DNA from: JACMQX01 sp044225675
Lineage (GTDB): Bacteria > Pseudomonadota > Gammaproteobacteria > Burkholderiales > Burkholderiaceae_C
Reading direction: 5' to 3'
Length of the DNA: 64,000 nucleotides
Assembly: GCA_044225675.1 (NCBI GenBank)
Contig: JBGAIH010000011.1
Span: 1-64,000 of the forward strand
A program made the position numbers and the translations under genes. Shown here piece after piece: positions 1 to 7,674 of the stretch. Under the pieces are notes generated by a model. That model was not told where the DNA came from. It searched no databases and saw only the letters and a list, made by a program, of their open reading frames with translations. How positions within the stretch are numbered: the first letter of the stretch is position 1; each line of letters starts with the position of its first letter.

Positions 1-194
1 CGACCACGGTTTGACGCCACGAATCGCAGATTTGAAAGTGAACAGGAAAGTCAATGAAATCAACGATCTACCAACACCACCTCCGCGCCAGTGCTAGCTT
101 TTCGTACCGTCACTTATTGCACTGAAAACGAGGAGACCCCTACAAGAGCTCAGGTTTCCGGTTTGGCATTGGATTCGACAACCCCGCTCGGGTA

Positions 195-428
195 ATGATC
201 GAGTGGTACGAGCAGGTGCACCTGCCTGCCGACCTCAAGGAGGTCTCCGGCGAACTGCACCGCACGCGGACCCGGATCATGAGAACCCCGACATTCAAGG
301 ATGATCGACCATCTGTCGTTGACGAATTCTGGTTTGACGAGGGTGACCCTTTGGGGCCGCATCGGATCGAGCTTTTCGTGAACGGCACTCTCTTGGCGGC
401 ATTCGATTTTGTCGTCGTGGAAGAGTGA
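195..428 (+). CDS. hypothetical protein (small, possibly missing its true start)
   Basis: I do not recognise this 77-residue acidic soluble protein. The ending reads as real protein (GPHRIELFVNGTLLAAFDFV, a beta-rich pattern), but the start is doubtful. In-frame coding-like sequence continues upstream of the ATG to a TGA at 123-125 with no ATG, GTG or TTG in between, and a GAGGAG ribosome-site-like motif at 131-136 has no start codon at the expected distance. A further ATG at 54, preceded by AGGAAAG, lies in the same frame ahead of that TGA. The start codon may have been lost, or the gene may be a remnant. The first 200 bases are visibly poorer in G+C than the rest, which fits acquired or eroding DNA. 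Confidence 0.45.
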   Translation: MIEWYEQVHLPADLKEVSGELHRTRTRIMRTPTFKDDRPSVVDEFWFDEGDPLGPHRIELFVNGTLLAAFDFVVVEE

Positions 429-468
429 TTCGTCCCTTCGGGTTGCGCATGGATGTGCCCCGCCGCCC

Positions 469-795
469 TCACTCCCGCGGCAACGCCTCCTCCAGCACCT
501 CCAGCAGATGCGGCCAGTACAGCTCCACGTCGGGTTCGTCCGGCGAGCCGACGGACGCCACGCGCAGGGCACGCACCAGATCGCGCACACGATCCACCGC
601 ATTGGCGTAGCGTGACACTTCTGCCCTGAGCTGCGCAAGCATGGCGGCGGTCGCGGCGGCATCCGCGTCGGGCTGTGCCGCTGGCGCCGTGACGGACGGC
701 GCAGCCGGCGGGCCTTGCCAGGGCGCGGCAGAGCCGACCTGTTGCGCATCGCAGGCCAGCGGAGAATGGGCGGGTGGGGTTGTACAGCAGCTCAT
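469..795 (-). CDS. hypothetical protein, 108 aa
   Basis: This is an unrecognised small protein. The first half (residues 1-50) is rich in Ala, Pro and Cys and looks disordered. The second half is a charged helical segment ending in LYWPHLLEVLEEALPRE. The ATG at 795 is chosen because GAGGAG lies six bases upstream (802-807 on this strand); a longer reading to 861 has no such signal. No transmembrane segment or known motif is seen. It stands alone, with a gene-free stretch on its upstream side. Confidence 0.5.
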   Translation of the reverse strand: MSCCTTPPAHSPLACDAQQVGSAAPWQGPPAAPSVTAPAAQPDADAAATAAMLAQLRAEVSRYANAVDRVRDLVRALRVASVGSPDEPDVELYWPHLLEVLEEALPRE

Positions 796-924
796 GCAAG
801 GCTCCTCAGGGGTGAGTCGTTTCAGCAATCGCTGCCACGCCTTCCAGATACAGCCAGGCAAAGGTGGCAGACCGTGCAGGTTGGCGGACCGGGCTCAGAC
901 CGGCAGACCCTTGCGGATCTCCCA

Positions 925-1067
925 CACGGCCCGCCGTAAACGGGTCGTGTGCAGTACCGGGGTCCACGCGGCCCCGTGAGGGGTCGCGTGGGGGTACTGC
1001 ACTGAGCACGGGCCGCCAAGCCCGTTGTCCCTTTCGAGACGAGTCGAAGTGTAGCGCCGTGCGGCGC
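925..1067. other. hairpin-rich gene-free region (candidate structured RNA)
   Basis: The 544 bases between the genes at 795 and 1340 hold no convincing gene. Within them five hairpins follow one another: 925-933 with 941-949 (8 of 9 pairs); a long arm 949-958 with 993-1002, continued by 964-970 with 985-991 and 972-975 with 980-983 around a GTGA loop; ACGGGC/GCCCGT at 1008-1025; TTCGA/TCGAA at 1033-1048; and GCGCCG/CGGCGC at 1054-1067. No uridine tract follows, so this is not a simple terminator. A structured small RNA or a regulatory leader is possible. The strand is unknown. Confidence 0.4.
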
Positions 1068-1179
1068 CTCATGCGAAGGTGGAGTCAGGCAGTCTCTGAA
1101 CACGGGTTGCCCCAGCGGACGTCACAGACGCGTCCGACACGCGACAGCCATCTGCACGTCAGCACGTCATTGCCCTCGC

Positions 1180-1208
1180 TTGACCGCCGCCGCCCCCGCT
1201 GGCACGAT
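1180..1208 (+). promoter_or_regulatory. candidate sigma-70 promoter for the 1340 gene
   Basis: TTGACC (1180-1185) and CACGAT (1203-1208) are separated by 17 bases, about 130 bases upstream of the start at 1340. The -35 match is good and the -10 is weak. Confidence 0.3.
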
Positions 1209-1339
1209 CCCGCGACGCGCACCCGTGCGCACGGAGCTGGGCCGCAGCGTCACCCTTGCCACGGGGCGACCGCGCGGATGCGTTCGGGCGAACGGCGCGC
1301 AGCGCGATGGCGAAGACATCGATTCAGGGAAGGGCTCAC

Positions 1340-1687
1340 ATGCCAATGGCGAACATCTCAGGAATCTGGCGCTCCGAAGCAGGGCGCCACTATCGGATCA
1401 CGCAGGTGAACGAGCGTTTCATGTGGCAGGTGGACCACGGCGTGGTGGTCGAGACGGGTCTCGGCGCATTCGTCGTCGCGCCGTCACAGGAGTCGCCAGG
1501 GTCCTGGAAGGTCGAGGCCACCTGGAACTGCCACGGCGGCGATGCCGGCGCCGCGCCCCGCCGCTGCACGGGATGCGTCCGCCTGGAGCACGGCCAGCCG
1601 CCTCGCATCGAATGGGCCGACCTTGACGACTTCACCAGGGTGGAGCCAGCACACGAGCCCGCCGCGAGCACGCAGAGCGCCCCATGA
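1340..1687 (+). CDS. hypothetical protein, 115 aa
   Basis: This small soluble protein is not recognised. The start at 1340 is preceded by AGGGAAGGG; earlier in-frame starts lack this and their translation looks non-coding. Residues 5-45 (SGIWRSEAGRHYRITQVNER and onward) resemble a short beta-barrel with Trp and Gly, followed by a pair of cysteines (RRCTGCVRLEHG) and an acidic end. No signal peptide is seen. Its stop overlaps the next start (ATGA at 1684-1687), so it is probably translationally coupled to the DUF4124/excalibur gene. Confidence 0.6.
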   Translation: MPMANISGIWRSEAGRHYRITQVNERFMWQVDHGVVVETGLGAFVVAPSQESPGSWKVEATWNCHGGDAGAAPRRCTGCVRLEHGQPPRIEWADLDDFTRVEPAHEPAASTQSAP

Positions 1688-2158
1688 ACCGCCATCTGCT
1701 GCTTGCCTGCCTCAGCTTCGCGCTGGTCGTTGCGCCGGCCATCAGCTCTGCGGCCGGCCCTGTGTACAAATGCGTCATCCAGGGCACGTTGACGTTCCAG
1801 AGCACGCCATGCCCCACCGGCGAGTCGGCCGCAGCCGAGCATCGAGCAGCTCAATGCCGAGCGGCAGCGCCGCGCTTCCGAAGCGGCGCGGTCGGCGCCT
1901 CGCTCACCACCTGGCGCCGCCGCGCCATCGGCCGCGCGCACGCCGGAGCCGGCGCCCGCAGGCCGTGACGCGCGGGTGCTGCCCCGGCCGGCATCGCCTG
2001 CCGTCGCCCAGGCCGCCCGGTGCGACGGACGCAAGCTCTGCTCGCAGATGACGTCCTGCGATGAAGCGAAGTTCTTCCTCAGGAACTGCCCCGGCGTGAT
2101 GATGGATGGCGACGGCGATGGCATTCCCTGCGAAGAGCAGTGGTGCAGGCGGCCTTGA
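1684..2158 (+). pseudogene. DUF4124 + excalibur-domain secreted protein, frameshifted
   Basis: The first frame (from 1684) encodes a signal peptide (MNRHLLLACLSFALVVAPAI, then SSAA) and a DUF4124-like start (VYKCVIQGTLTFQSTPCPTG), then runs into an unlike Arg/Ala-rich tail to a stop at 1968. The next frame continues the natural protein: PSIEQLNAERQRRASEAAR, a Pro/Ala linker, then a C-terminal excalibur calcium-binding domain (MDGDGDGIPCEEQWC, with the Asp-rich loop and paired Cys). Removing one G at 1827-1828 joins both parts into a single protein of about 157 residues. It is a natural frameshift or a sequencing error; the two domains are a familiar combination in exported cell-surface proteins of this group. 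Confidence 0.75.
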
Positions 2159-2159
2159 T

Positions 2160-3413
2160 TTACGGTGCGGCAATGGCCTTCAATGACGGCTGCTTCTTCG
2201 GCTGCTTCTTCGGCTGATTACCCGGCTGATTACCCCGCTGAGCCTGCTCCTGCCCCAGCAACTCCTCCAGCACCTCCCGCGTATGCTCCCCCAACCGTGG
2301 CGGGGCGCTGGGCGCGACGATGGGGGTTCCGCTCATGCGGATGGGTGATGACACCAGCGGCAGGGGACCGATCGTCGGATGCTGCACGACGCTGACCATG
2401 GCGCGGGCCGTGGCTTCGGGCGAGCGCAGCGCGGCGCCGACGGTGCGCACGGTGCCCGTGGGAATGCCGGTGCTTGCCAGGCGCGCCTGCCAGTCGGCCG
2501 CATCGCGTGCGGCGAGCAATTCCTTGAGGAGTGGGATCAGCGCGTCGCGGTGCTCGATCCGCGCGGTGCCGGTGGCAAAGCGCGGGTCGGCCGCGAGGTC
2601 GGGCCGTTCGAGGACGTCTTCGCAGAGCAGCCTGAACTGGCGGTCGTTGCCCACGGCCAGAACGATGTCCGAGTCGCGCGTCGGCAGCACCTGGTACGGC
2701 ACGACGGACGCATGGGCATTGCCGAAGCGCCGGGGCTCCTGGCCGGTGATGAGCGCAGAACTTGCTACATTGGCCAGCATGGCGAGCTGGCAGTCGAAGA
2801 GGGCCAGGTCGATCAACTGGCCTTGGCCGTCGTTGTTGCGGGCAATGATCGCGGCCAGGATGGCCTGGACGGCGTACATGCCGGTGAAGAGGTCCGCGAC
2901 GGCGACGCCGACCTTCATCGGCTCGCCCTCGGGCTCGCCGGTGACCGACATCAGGCCCGCCTCGGCCTGCACCACGTAGTCGTAGCCGGCGCGGTCGGCC
3001 AGCGGGGACGTGCGCCCATAGCCCGAGATCGAGCAGTAGATGATGTCGCTGCGCACCTTGCGCAGCGATTCGTAGTCCAGGCCGTAGCGCTGCAGCGCGC
3101 CCGTCTTGAAGTTCTCCACCACGACGTCGCACTGCGCCGCCAGCGCCCGGATCGTCTGCTGGCCTTCGGGGCTCGCCAGGTCGACCGCGACGCTGCGCTT
3201 GTTGCGGTTGGCGCAGAGGTAGTAGGTGGACTCGCCTTCCACGAAGTTCGGGCCCCAGCTGCGGGTGTCGTCACCGCCCTGCGGGTTCTCGATCTTGATG
3301 ACGTCGGCGCCAAGATCGCCGAGGGTCACGGTGCACCACGGGCCAGCCAGAACGCGCGAGAGGTCGAGGATGCGGATGCCGTGCAGCGCCGGCTTTCGGT
3401 TCGGGGATGTCAT
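2160..3413 (-). CDS. CaiB/BaiF family (family III) CoA transferase
   Basis: A 417-residue family III CoA transferase, which would move CoA between an acyl-CoA and a carboxylic acid through an aspartyl intermediate. Family marks: RILDLSRVLAGPW at 14-26, GADVIKIENP at 35-44, VVVENFKTGAL at 97-107, SISGYG at 128-133, and the catalytic Asp at about 174 in VGVAVADLFTGMY. The start at 3413 gives the usual N-terminus of the family. It lies 14 bases downstream of the smaller acyl-CoA dehydrogenase, so it closes a three-gene acyl-CoA operon. The C-terminus carries an odd low-complexity tail (GNQPGNQPKKQPKKQP) made of two 12-base units, each duplicated. The substrate is not evident. Confidence 0.85.
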   Translation of the reverse strand: MTSPNRKPALHGIRILDLSRVLAGPWCTVTLGDLGADVIKIENPQGGDDTRSWGPNFVEGESTYYLCANRNKRSVAVDLASPEGQQTIRALAAQCDVVVENFKTGALQRYGLDYESLRKVRSDIIYCSISGYGRTSPLADRAGYDYVVQAEAGLMSVTGEPEGEPMKVGVAVADLFTGMYAVQAILAAIIARNNDGQGQLIDLALFDCQLAMLANVASSALITGQEPRRFGNAHASVVPYQVLPTRDSDIVLAVGNDRQFRLLCEDVLERPDLAADPRFATGTARIEHRDALIPLLKELLAARDAADWQARLASTGIPTGTVRTVGAALRSPEATARAMVSVVQHPTIGPLPLVSSPIRMSGTPIVAPSAPPRLGEHTREVLEELLGQEQAQRGNQPGNQPKKQPKKQPSLKAIAAP

Positions 3414-3427
3414 GGGGGGCCGATCCT

Positions 3428-4423
3428 TCAGAACACAGACCGCGCAAAGTCGGCGGACAGGGTGGGCTGGCTTGCCATCACCTCGGCGCCCAGAACGCGG
3501 TACCAGTACGCCTCCGAGCCGTGGGCCATGCGCCATGCATGCAGGCGCCGGGTGTAGAGCTGCAGGTCGTATTCCTCGGTGACGCCGATGGCGCCATGCA
3601 CGGCATGGGCGATCGAGGCGACGAGCTGCGCGGCCTCGCTGGTGCGGCCCTTCGCGGCCGCGCAGGCCGCAAGCGACGGCGTGTCGCCGCTTGCGAATGC
3701 GGCCTGCGCCGCCATCCGCGCGGCGGCGCAGTGCTCTGCCGCCACGCTGAGCTGCTGCTGGATCGCCTGGAATTTGCCGATGGACTTGCCGAACTGCACG
3801 CGGTCGTTGGCGTAGCCAAGCGTGAGATCGAAGGTGCGCTTGAGCGCGCCGGCCAGCAGCCCGGCATGCAGCAGTGCGCCGAAGCGCTGGAGCGTCTGCG
3901 GGGCGATGGCCGGCGCGAGCGGCCGGCCGGCGTGCGGGGCAAGGTCCCGGGGCCAGCGGAAGGACGCGTCAAGGCTGGCGCGGATGCCGGTGGGCAGCCT
4001 GTGCGCCGCAGCGCAGTCAAGAAGCACCAGCCGATCATCATCCACAGCGAGCAGGTGGGACGCATGGCGCCCGCCCGGAACGTCGCGCGCCACCAGCGCG
4101 CCGTCCGGCATGCGCGCCAGGGCCGGCGCGAAGCCGATGAGCCCTGCAGGCAGTTGCGCGGCGTTCGCGACGAGCGCGCGTGCTGCCAGGGTCTGCGCGA
4201 GCGGAACCGGCACCGCGTAGGCGCCGCAGAGCGCCACCACGTCGAAGAAGTCGCGCCAGCCGGCGCCGCCCCCGCCCTGTTCCTCCGGCACGAGAAGGTC
4301 GAGGAATCCGGCGTCCGAGAGGGCCGAGACGAGGGGCTGCGGATCGGCGCCGCCTTCGACCGCGCGGACGAAGGCCGGGGTGCACTGGCTCGCGAGAATG
4401 GATTGAATGGCTTCTGCAAACAT
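3428..4423 (-). CDS. acyl-CoA dehydrogenase family protein (short partner subunit)
   Basis: 331 residues, shorter than the usual 380-400 of the family. It keeps the helical N-terminus (GFLDLLVPEEQGGGGAGWRD), a reduced middle beta domain, and the C-terminal helical domain with NDRVQFGKSIGKFQAIQQ, the conserved segment at the dimer and FAD contact. The typical catalytic C-terminal GGT-R end is missing; the protein ends in a shortened helix. ATG at 4423 has AAGGAG five bases upstream. The adjacent full-length enzyme ends at 4434, so the two are co-translated. Known alpha2-beta2 acyl-CoA dehydrogenases pair a long and a short chain in this way; that this is such a pair is inference. Confidence 0.82.
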   Translation of the reverse strand: MFAEAIQSILASQCTPAFVRAVEGGADPQPLVSALSDAGFLDLLVPEEQGGGGAGWRDFFDVVALCGAYAVPVPLAQTLAARALVANAAQLPAGLIGFAPALARMPDGALVARDVPGGRHASHLLAVDDDRLVLLDCAAAHRLPTGIRASLDASFRWPRDLAPHAGRPLAPAIAPQTLQRFGALLHAGLLAGALKRTFDLTLGYANDRVQFGKSIGKFQAIQQQLSVAAEHCAAARMAAQAAFASGDTPSLAACAAAKGRTSEAAQLVASIAHAVHGAIGVTEEYDLQLYTRRLHAWRMAHGSEAYWYRVLGAEVMASQPTLSADFARSVF

Positions 4424-4433
4424 GGTCACTCCT

Positions 4434-5591
4434 TCAGCGCAGGCCCAGGCCGCGCGCGATCATTCCGCGCAGGATCTCGCGCGTGCCGCCGCGCAGCGAG
4501 AACGTGGGCGCCATCTGGCTGACGTAGGCGAGCGTGCGCAGCAGCTCGGCGTCGGGCGCCACGGCGGGGTCGGCCCCGAGCGCCGCCTCGATGACGGCGG
4601 GGATGGCCTGCTCGAACTCGGTGCCGATGTCCTTGACGAGTGCGGCCTCGACCACCGGGCTCTGGCCGGCCGCCAGTTGCGAGGTGACGGCGATCGACAT
4701 CTGGCGCAGCGTGGCAAGATGGCCCGCGAAGCGTCCGACCGTCTCCAGGTGCTGCGCCGCCGTGCCGCTGGCCTGCAGCCAGCGCAGCCAGACGTCGAGC
4801 AGCACGATGCTGGAGTAGAGCCGCTCCGGCCCGCTGCGCTCGAAGGCGAGTTCGGCCGTGACCTGAAGCCAGCCCTGGCCTTCCTGCCCGACCAGGGCCT
4901 GTTCGTCGAGCTCGACCTTGTCGAAGAACATCTCGCTGAAGTGAGCGTCGCCGGTCTGGTCGACGATGGGGCGAACCGTGACGCCCGGCAGACGCAGGTC
5001 GACGATGAACTGCGACAGGCCGGCCTGCCGGTCCTCTGCCGAGCCGGAGGTCCGCACCAGCGCGATCGCGTAGTCGCATTGATGGCCGTTCGTGGTCCAG
5101 ATCTTGCGGCCGTTCAGGCGCCAGCCCGTGTCCGTGCGTTCGGCACGCGTTCGCACGCTGGCCAGGTCGGAGCCGGCGTTGGGCTCGCTCATGCCGATGC
5201 AGAAGAAGCTCTCGCCGCTGCAGATGCGGGGCAGGTGGGTGGCTTTCTGGTGGTCGGAGCCGAACTTGAGGATCAGCGGTCCGCTCTGGCGATCGGCGAT
5301 CCAGTGGGCTCCGACGGGCGCGCCCACGGCGAGCAGTTCCTCCACCAGCACGAAGCGCGAGAAGGCGTCGAGGTCGGCGCCGCCATACTGCCGTGGCAAG
5401 GTCACGCCGACCCAGCCGCGCCGCGCGAGCTTGCGGCTGAACGCGGCGTCGAAGGCCAGCCACGACCGCGAGCGGACGTCGGCCGGTGCCGGAGGCATCT
5501 CGCGGGCCAGGAAGTCCTTGACTTCGGCGCGAAACGCCTCCGCATGGGGCGGGAGGGAGGAAAGACGCAGGTTGTCGAGAAGATCGGCCAT
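4434..5591 (-). CDS. acyl-CoA dehydrogenase
   Basis: A 385-residue flavoprotein that would introduce a double bond alpha-beta to the thioester carbonyl of an acyl-CoA and pass electrons to ETF. Domains in order: N-terminal helices (GWVGVTLPRQYGGADLDAF), the middle beta domain with CIGMSEPNAGSDLASVRTRA and RLNGRKIWTTNGH, which bind FAD and CoA, and the C-terminal helical bundle ending FSLRGGTREILRGMIARGLG. The start at 5591 gives a normal N-terminus. It is the first gene of the minus-strand operon and faces the enoyl-CoA hydratase across a palindrome-rich control region, suggesting one acyl-CoA oxidation route (dehydrogenation, hydration) with CoA activation by the transferase. Confidence 0.88.
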   Translation of the reverse strand: MADLLDNLRLSSLPPHAEAFRAEVKDFLAREMPPAPADVRSRSWLAFDAAFSRKLARRGWVGVTLPRQYGGADLDAFSRFVLVEELLAVGAPVGAHWIADRQSGPLILKFGSDHQKATHLPRICSGESFFCIGMSEPNAGSDLASVRTRAERTDTGWRLNGRKIWTTNGHQCDYAIALVRTSGSAEDRQAGLSQFIVDLRLPGVTVRPIVDQTGDAHFSEMFFDKVELDEQALVGQEGQGWLQVTAELAFERSGPERLYSSIVLLDVWLRWLQASGTAAQHLETVGRFAGHLATLRQMSIAVTSQLAAGQSPVVEAALVKDIGTEFEQAIPAVIEAALGADPAVAPDAELLRTLAYVSQMAPTFSLRGGTREILRGMIARGLGLR

Positions 5592-5798
5592 GGGTGCATC
5601 CGTTGTGACAGGCGCCGAGGCTAAGGCGCGCAGCGCGCAGCGTCCAATACCGATTCGCTGCAAGGCCATATGCGATTGCCCATAGGCAATCCCCATGCGG
5701 GGTTCCCATAAGCGAATCCGATAGGGCGCGCGTCAATCAGTATTGGACTTGTCCGCGCACGCCGTTTAGCCTTGGCGCACAACCTGGAGCCCGCAACA
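5592..5798. promoter_or_regulatory. divergent control region with nested palindromes
   Basis: Between the divergent acyl-CoA dehydrogenase and enoyl-CoA hydratase genes lie an outer inverted repeat GTCCAATAC (5642-5650)/GTATTGGAC (5740-5748), ATTCGC (5653-5658)/GCGAAT (5712-5717), a perfect TTGCC-CATA-GGCAA (5676-5689) and CCCC-ATGC-GGGG (5691-5702). Similar units CCATATGCGATT and CCCATAAGCGAAT recur directly. This layout suits binding of a regulator, most simply the LysR protein encoded at 6674. Confidence 0.5.
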
Positions 5799-6593
5799 AT
5801 GGCCGAACTTCTGCTGTACCAACAAGAGGGTCCTCTGGTGACCCTGACGCTGAACAATCCCGTGCAGCGCAATCCCCTGACCGGCAACACGGTGGTGGAC
5901 GAGCTGCTGGCCGCCATCCAGCGCATCGAGGCCGATGACGCGGTGCGCTGCGTCATCCTCACGGCCAACGGGCCTTCGTTCTCTGCGGGCGGCGACATCC
6001 GCGAGATGAAGCGCCAGGCCACGCCCGAGGTCACCGAGATGGACATCCGCCGCGACTACCGCCGCGGCATCCAGCGCCTGCCGCTGGCGCTGTTCAACCT
6101 GGAGGTGCCGGTCATCGCGGCGGTGAACGGCCACGCCATCGGCGCGGGGCTCGACCTGGCCTGCATGTGCGACCTGCGGATCGCCTCGGAGCAGGCCCGG
6201 TTCGCCGAGAGCTTCGTCAAGCTGGGCATCATTCCCGGCGATGGCGGCGCCTGGCTGCTGCCCCGGGTCATCGGCATGGCCCGCGCCGCCGAGATGGCCT
6301 TCACCGGCGACACCATCGACGCCCAGCAGGCGCTCGCCTGGAACCTGGTGTCGCGCGTCGTGCCGCACGAGCAGCTGCTCGATTCCGCGCGGGAGCTGGC
6401 CCACCGCATCACCGCCAATCCCTCGCACGCCCTGCGTCTGACCAAGCGGCTGATGCGCGAGGCGCTGCATTCGCGGCTCGACACGGTGCTGGAGATGTCT
6501 GCCGCGTTCCAGGCCATGTCGCACAAGACGGCCGATCACAGCGAGGCGGTCAACGCCTTCCTGGAAAAGCGGGCGCCGAAATATGACCGCTGA
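5799..6593 (+). CDS. enoyl-CoA hydratase/isomerase family protein
   Basis: A 264-residue crotonase-fold protein that would hydrate a trans-2-enoyl-CoA. Visible marks: GPSFSAGGDIREMK (oxyanion-hole segment), PVIAAVNGHAIGAGLDLAC (second oxyanion glycine), the helix FAESFVKLGIIPGDGGAWLLPR with the Gly-Asp position where hydratases carry a catalytic acid, and the C-terminal trimerisation helix ending FLEKRAPKY. The ATG at 5799 has GGAG about ten bases upstream; a longer TTG start at 5772 is less likely. It is divergent from the acyl-CoA dehydrogenase operon and 80 bases upstream of the LysR gene, with which it may be co-transcribed. Confidence 0.88.
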   Translation: MAELLLYQQEGPLVTLTLNNPVQRNPLTGNTVVDELLAAIQRIEADDAVRCVILTANGPSFSAGGDIREMKRQATPEVTEMDIRRDYRRGIQRLPLALFNLEVPVIAAVNGHAIGAGLDLACMCDLRIASEQARFAESFVKLGIIPGDGGAWLLPRVIGMARAAEMAFTGDTIDAQQALAWNLVSRVVPHEQLLDSARELAHRITANPSHALRLTKRLMREALHSRLDTVLEMSAAFQAMSHKTADHSEAVNAFLEKRAPKYDR

Positions 6594-6673
6594 GCCCGAC
6601 CGCTGAGGCCGGCCGCTGAAGCAGGCTCGCTGCGGGCGGAGGGTATGCTTGGGCGTTCTTCAACGGTACACCC

Positions 6674-7576
6674 ATGGACCTGCGCCGCATCCGCCATTTC
6701 AACGTCCTTGCGGAAACGCTGAACTTCAGCCGGGCCGCCGAACGGCTGCACATTGCGCAGCCGGCACTGTCGGTCTCGATCCAGAAGCTGGAGACCGAGC
6801 TGGGCACCCGGCTGTTCGATCGCACACCCAACGGCGTTGTGCTCACGACCAGCGGGCAGGCCGCGCTGATCGAGGCGCGGCGGATGCTCTACCACGGCGA
6901 GCAGCTGATGCGCACGGCGCGCGACGCCGCGCAGGGCACGGCCGGGCGCCTTCGCATCGGGTTCGTCGGCTCGACCATCTACCGCGTGATCCCCAGCCTG
7001 ATCCCGGCTTTCAGGCTGCGCTACCCCGGCGTCGAACTGGTGCTGCGCGAGGCGACGTCAACGGCCATTTTGCAGATGCTGCAGGAAGAGGCGCTCGATC
7101 TGGGGATCGTTCGCACCCCGCTGCTCCAGCCGCACTCGGCCCAGTTGCACACGCTGCAGCGGGACCACTTCGTGCTGGTGCTGCCGGCCCAGCATCCGCT
7201 GGCCCGGCGCGAGCCGCTGGGCCTGGGCGACCTGGCGAACGAGGCGTTCATCATGTACTCGGGCACCGAGGCGGCGGGCCTGCAGGCCTCCGCGATGGCG
7301 GCCTGCCAGTCGGCCGGCTTCGTTCCCGACATCGCGCAGGAAGCGACGCAGGTCCCCACGGTGGTGGCCCTGGTGGAAAGCGGCCTGGGCGTCGCCCTGG
7401 TGCCTGAGGTGATGCGCGGAAACCGCGAACCGGCCGTCGTCTACCGTGAGCTGGCGGACCTGATGAATGCCAGCCAGACCACGCTGGCCCTGGCGTGGCA
7501 GGAAGGCATCGAGAGCCCGGCGGCCTTGCGATTCATCGAGATGGCCAAGGCGCCGCTGCCGGGCGCTGGCCGATAG
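6674..7576 (+). CDS. LysR family transcriptional regulator
   Basis: A 300-residue LysR regulator. The N-terminal winged helix-turn-helix is plain (MDLRRIRHFNVLAETLNFSR through QPALSVSIQKLETELG, residues 1-65), followed by the linker helix and a periplasmic-binding-like effector domain from about residue 90 (GRLRIGFVGSTIYRVIPSLI). A sequence resembling a -10 (TATGCT) lies about 30 bases upstream. Placed directly after the enoyl-CoA hydratase, it is the likely regulator of the divergent acyl-CoA genes, with the palindromes at 5640-5750 as its probable binding region. The effector is unknown. Confidence 0.9.
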   Translation: MDLRRIRHFNVLAETLNFSRAAERLHIAQPALSVSIQKLETELGTRLFDRTPNGVVLTTSGQAALIEARRMLYHGEQLMRTARDAAQGTAGRLRIGFVGSTIYRVIPSLIPAFRLRYPGVELVLREATSTAILQMLQEEALDLGIVRTPLLQPHSAQLHTLQRDHFVLVLPAQHPLARREPLGLGDLANEAFIMYSGTEAAGLQASAMAACQSAGFVPDIAQEATQVPTVVALVESGLGVALVPEVMRGNREPAVVYRELADLMNASQTTLALAWQEGIESPAALRFIEMAKAPLPGAGR

Positions 7577-7674
7577 ACTGGAGCCCGCCGCGCGGAACCT
7601 CGCGCCGCCGGCATCGTCCGCTGGAGCGCGGCAGCCTGGAGTACATTGCCTGCCTGCACTGAACCGTCCACGCC

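Noticed and set aside
123..125. In-frame TGA as a selenocysteine codon
   Set aside because: No SECIS-like stem directly follows and the upstream 23 codons do not resemble a known protein.
925..1067. tRNA or integron attC site in the hairpin-rich region
   Set aside because: No cloverleaf with TPsiC-like GTTCRA and matching acceptor stem, and no GTTRRRY/RYYYAAC pair of attC core sites could be placed.
2379..3557. Long plus-strand reading frame of about 390 codons
   Set aside because: It is antisense to the CoA transferase and reads as Ala/Arg/His/Gly-rich shadow sequence without domains; high GC content produces many such frames.
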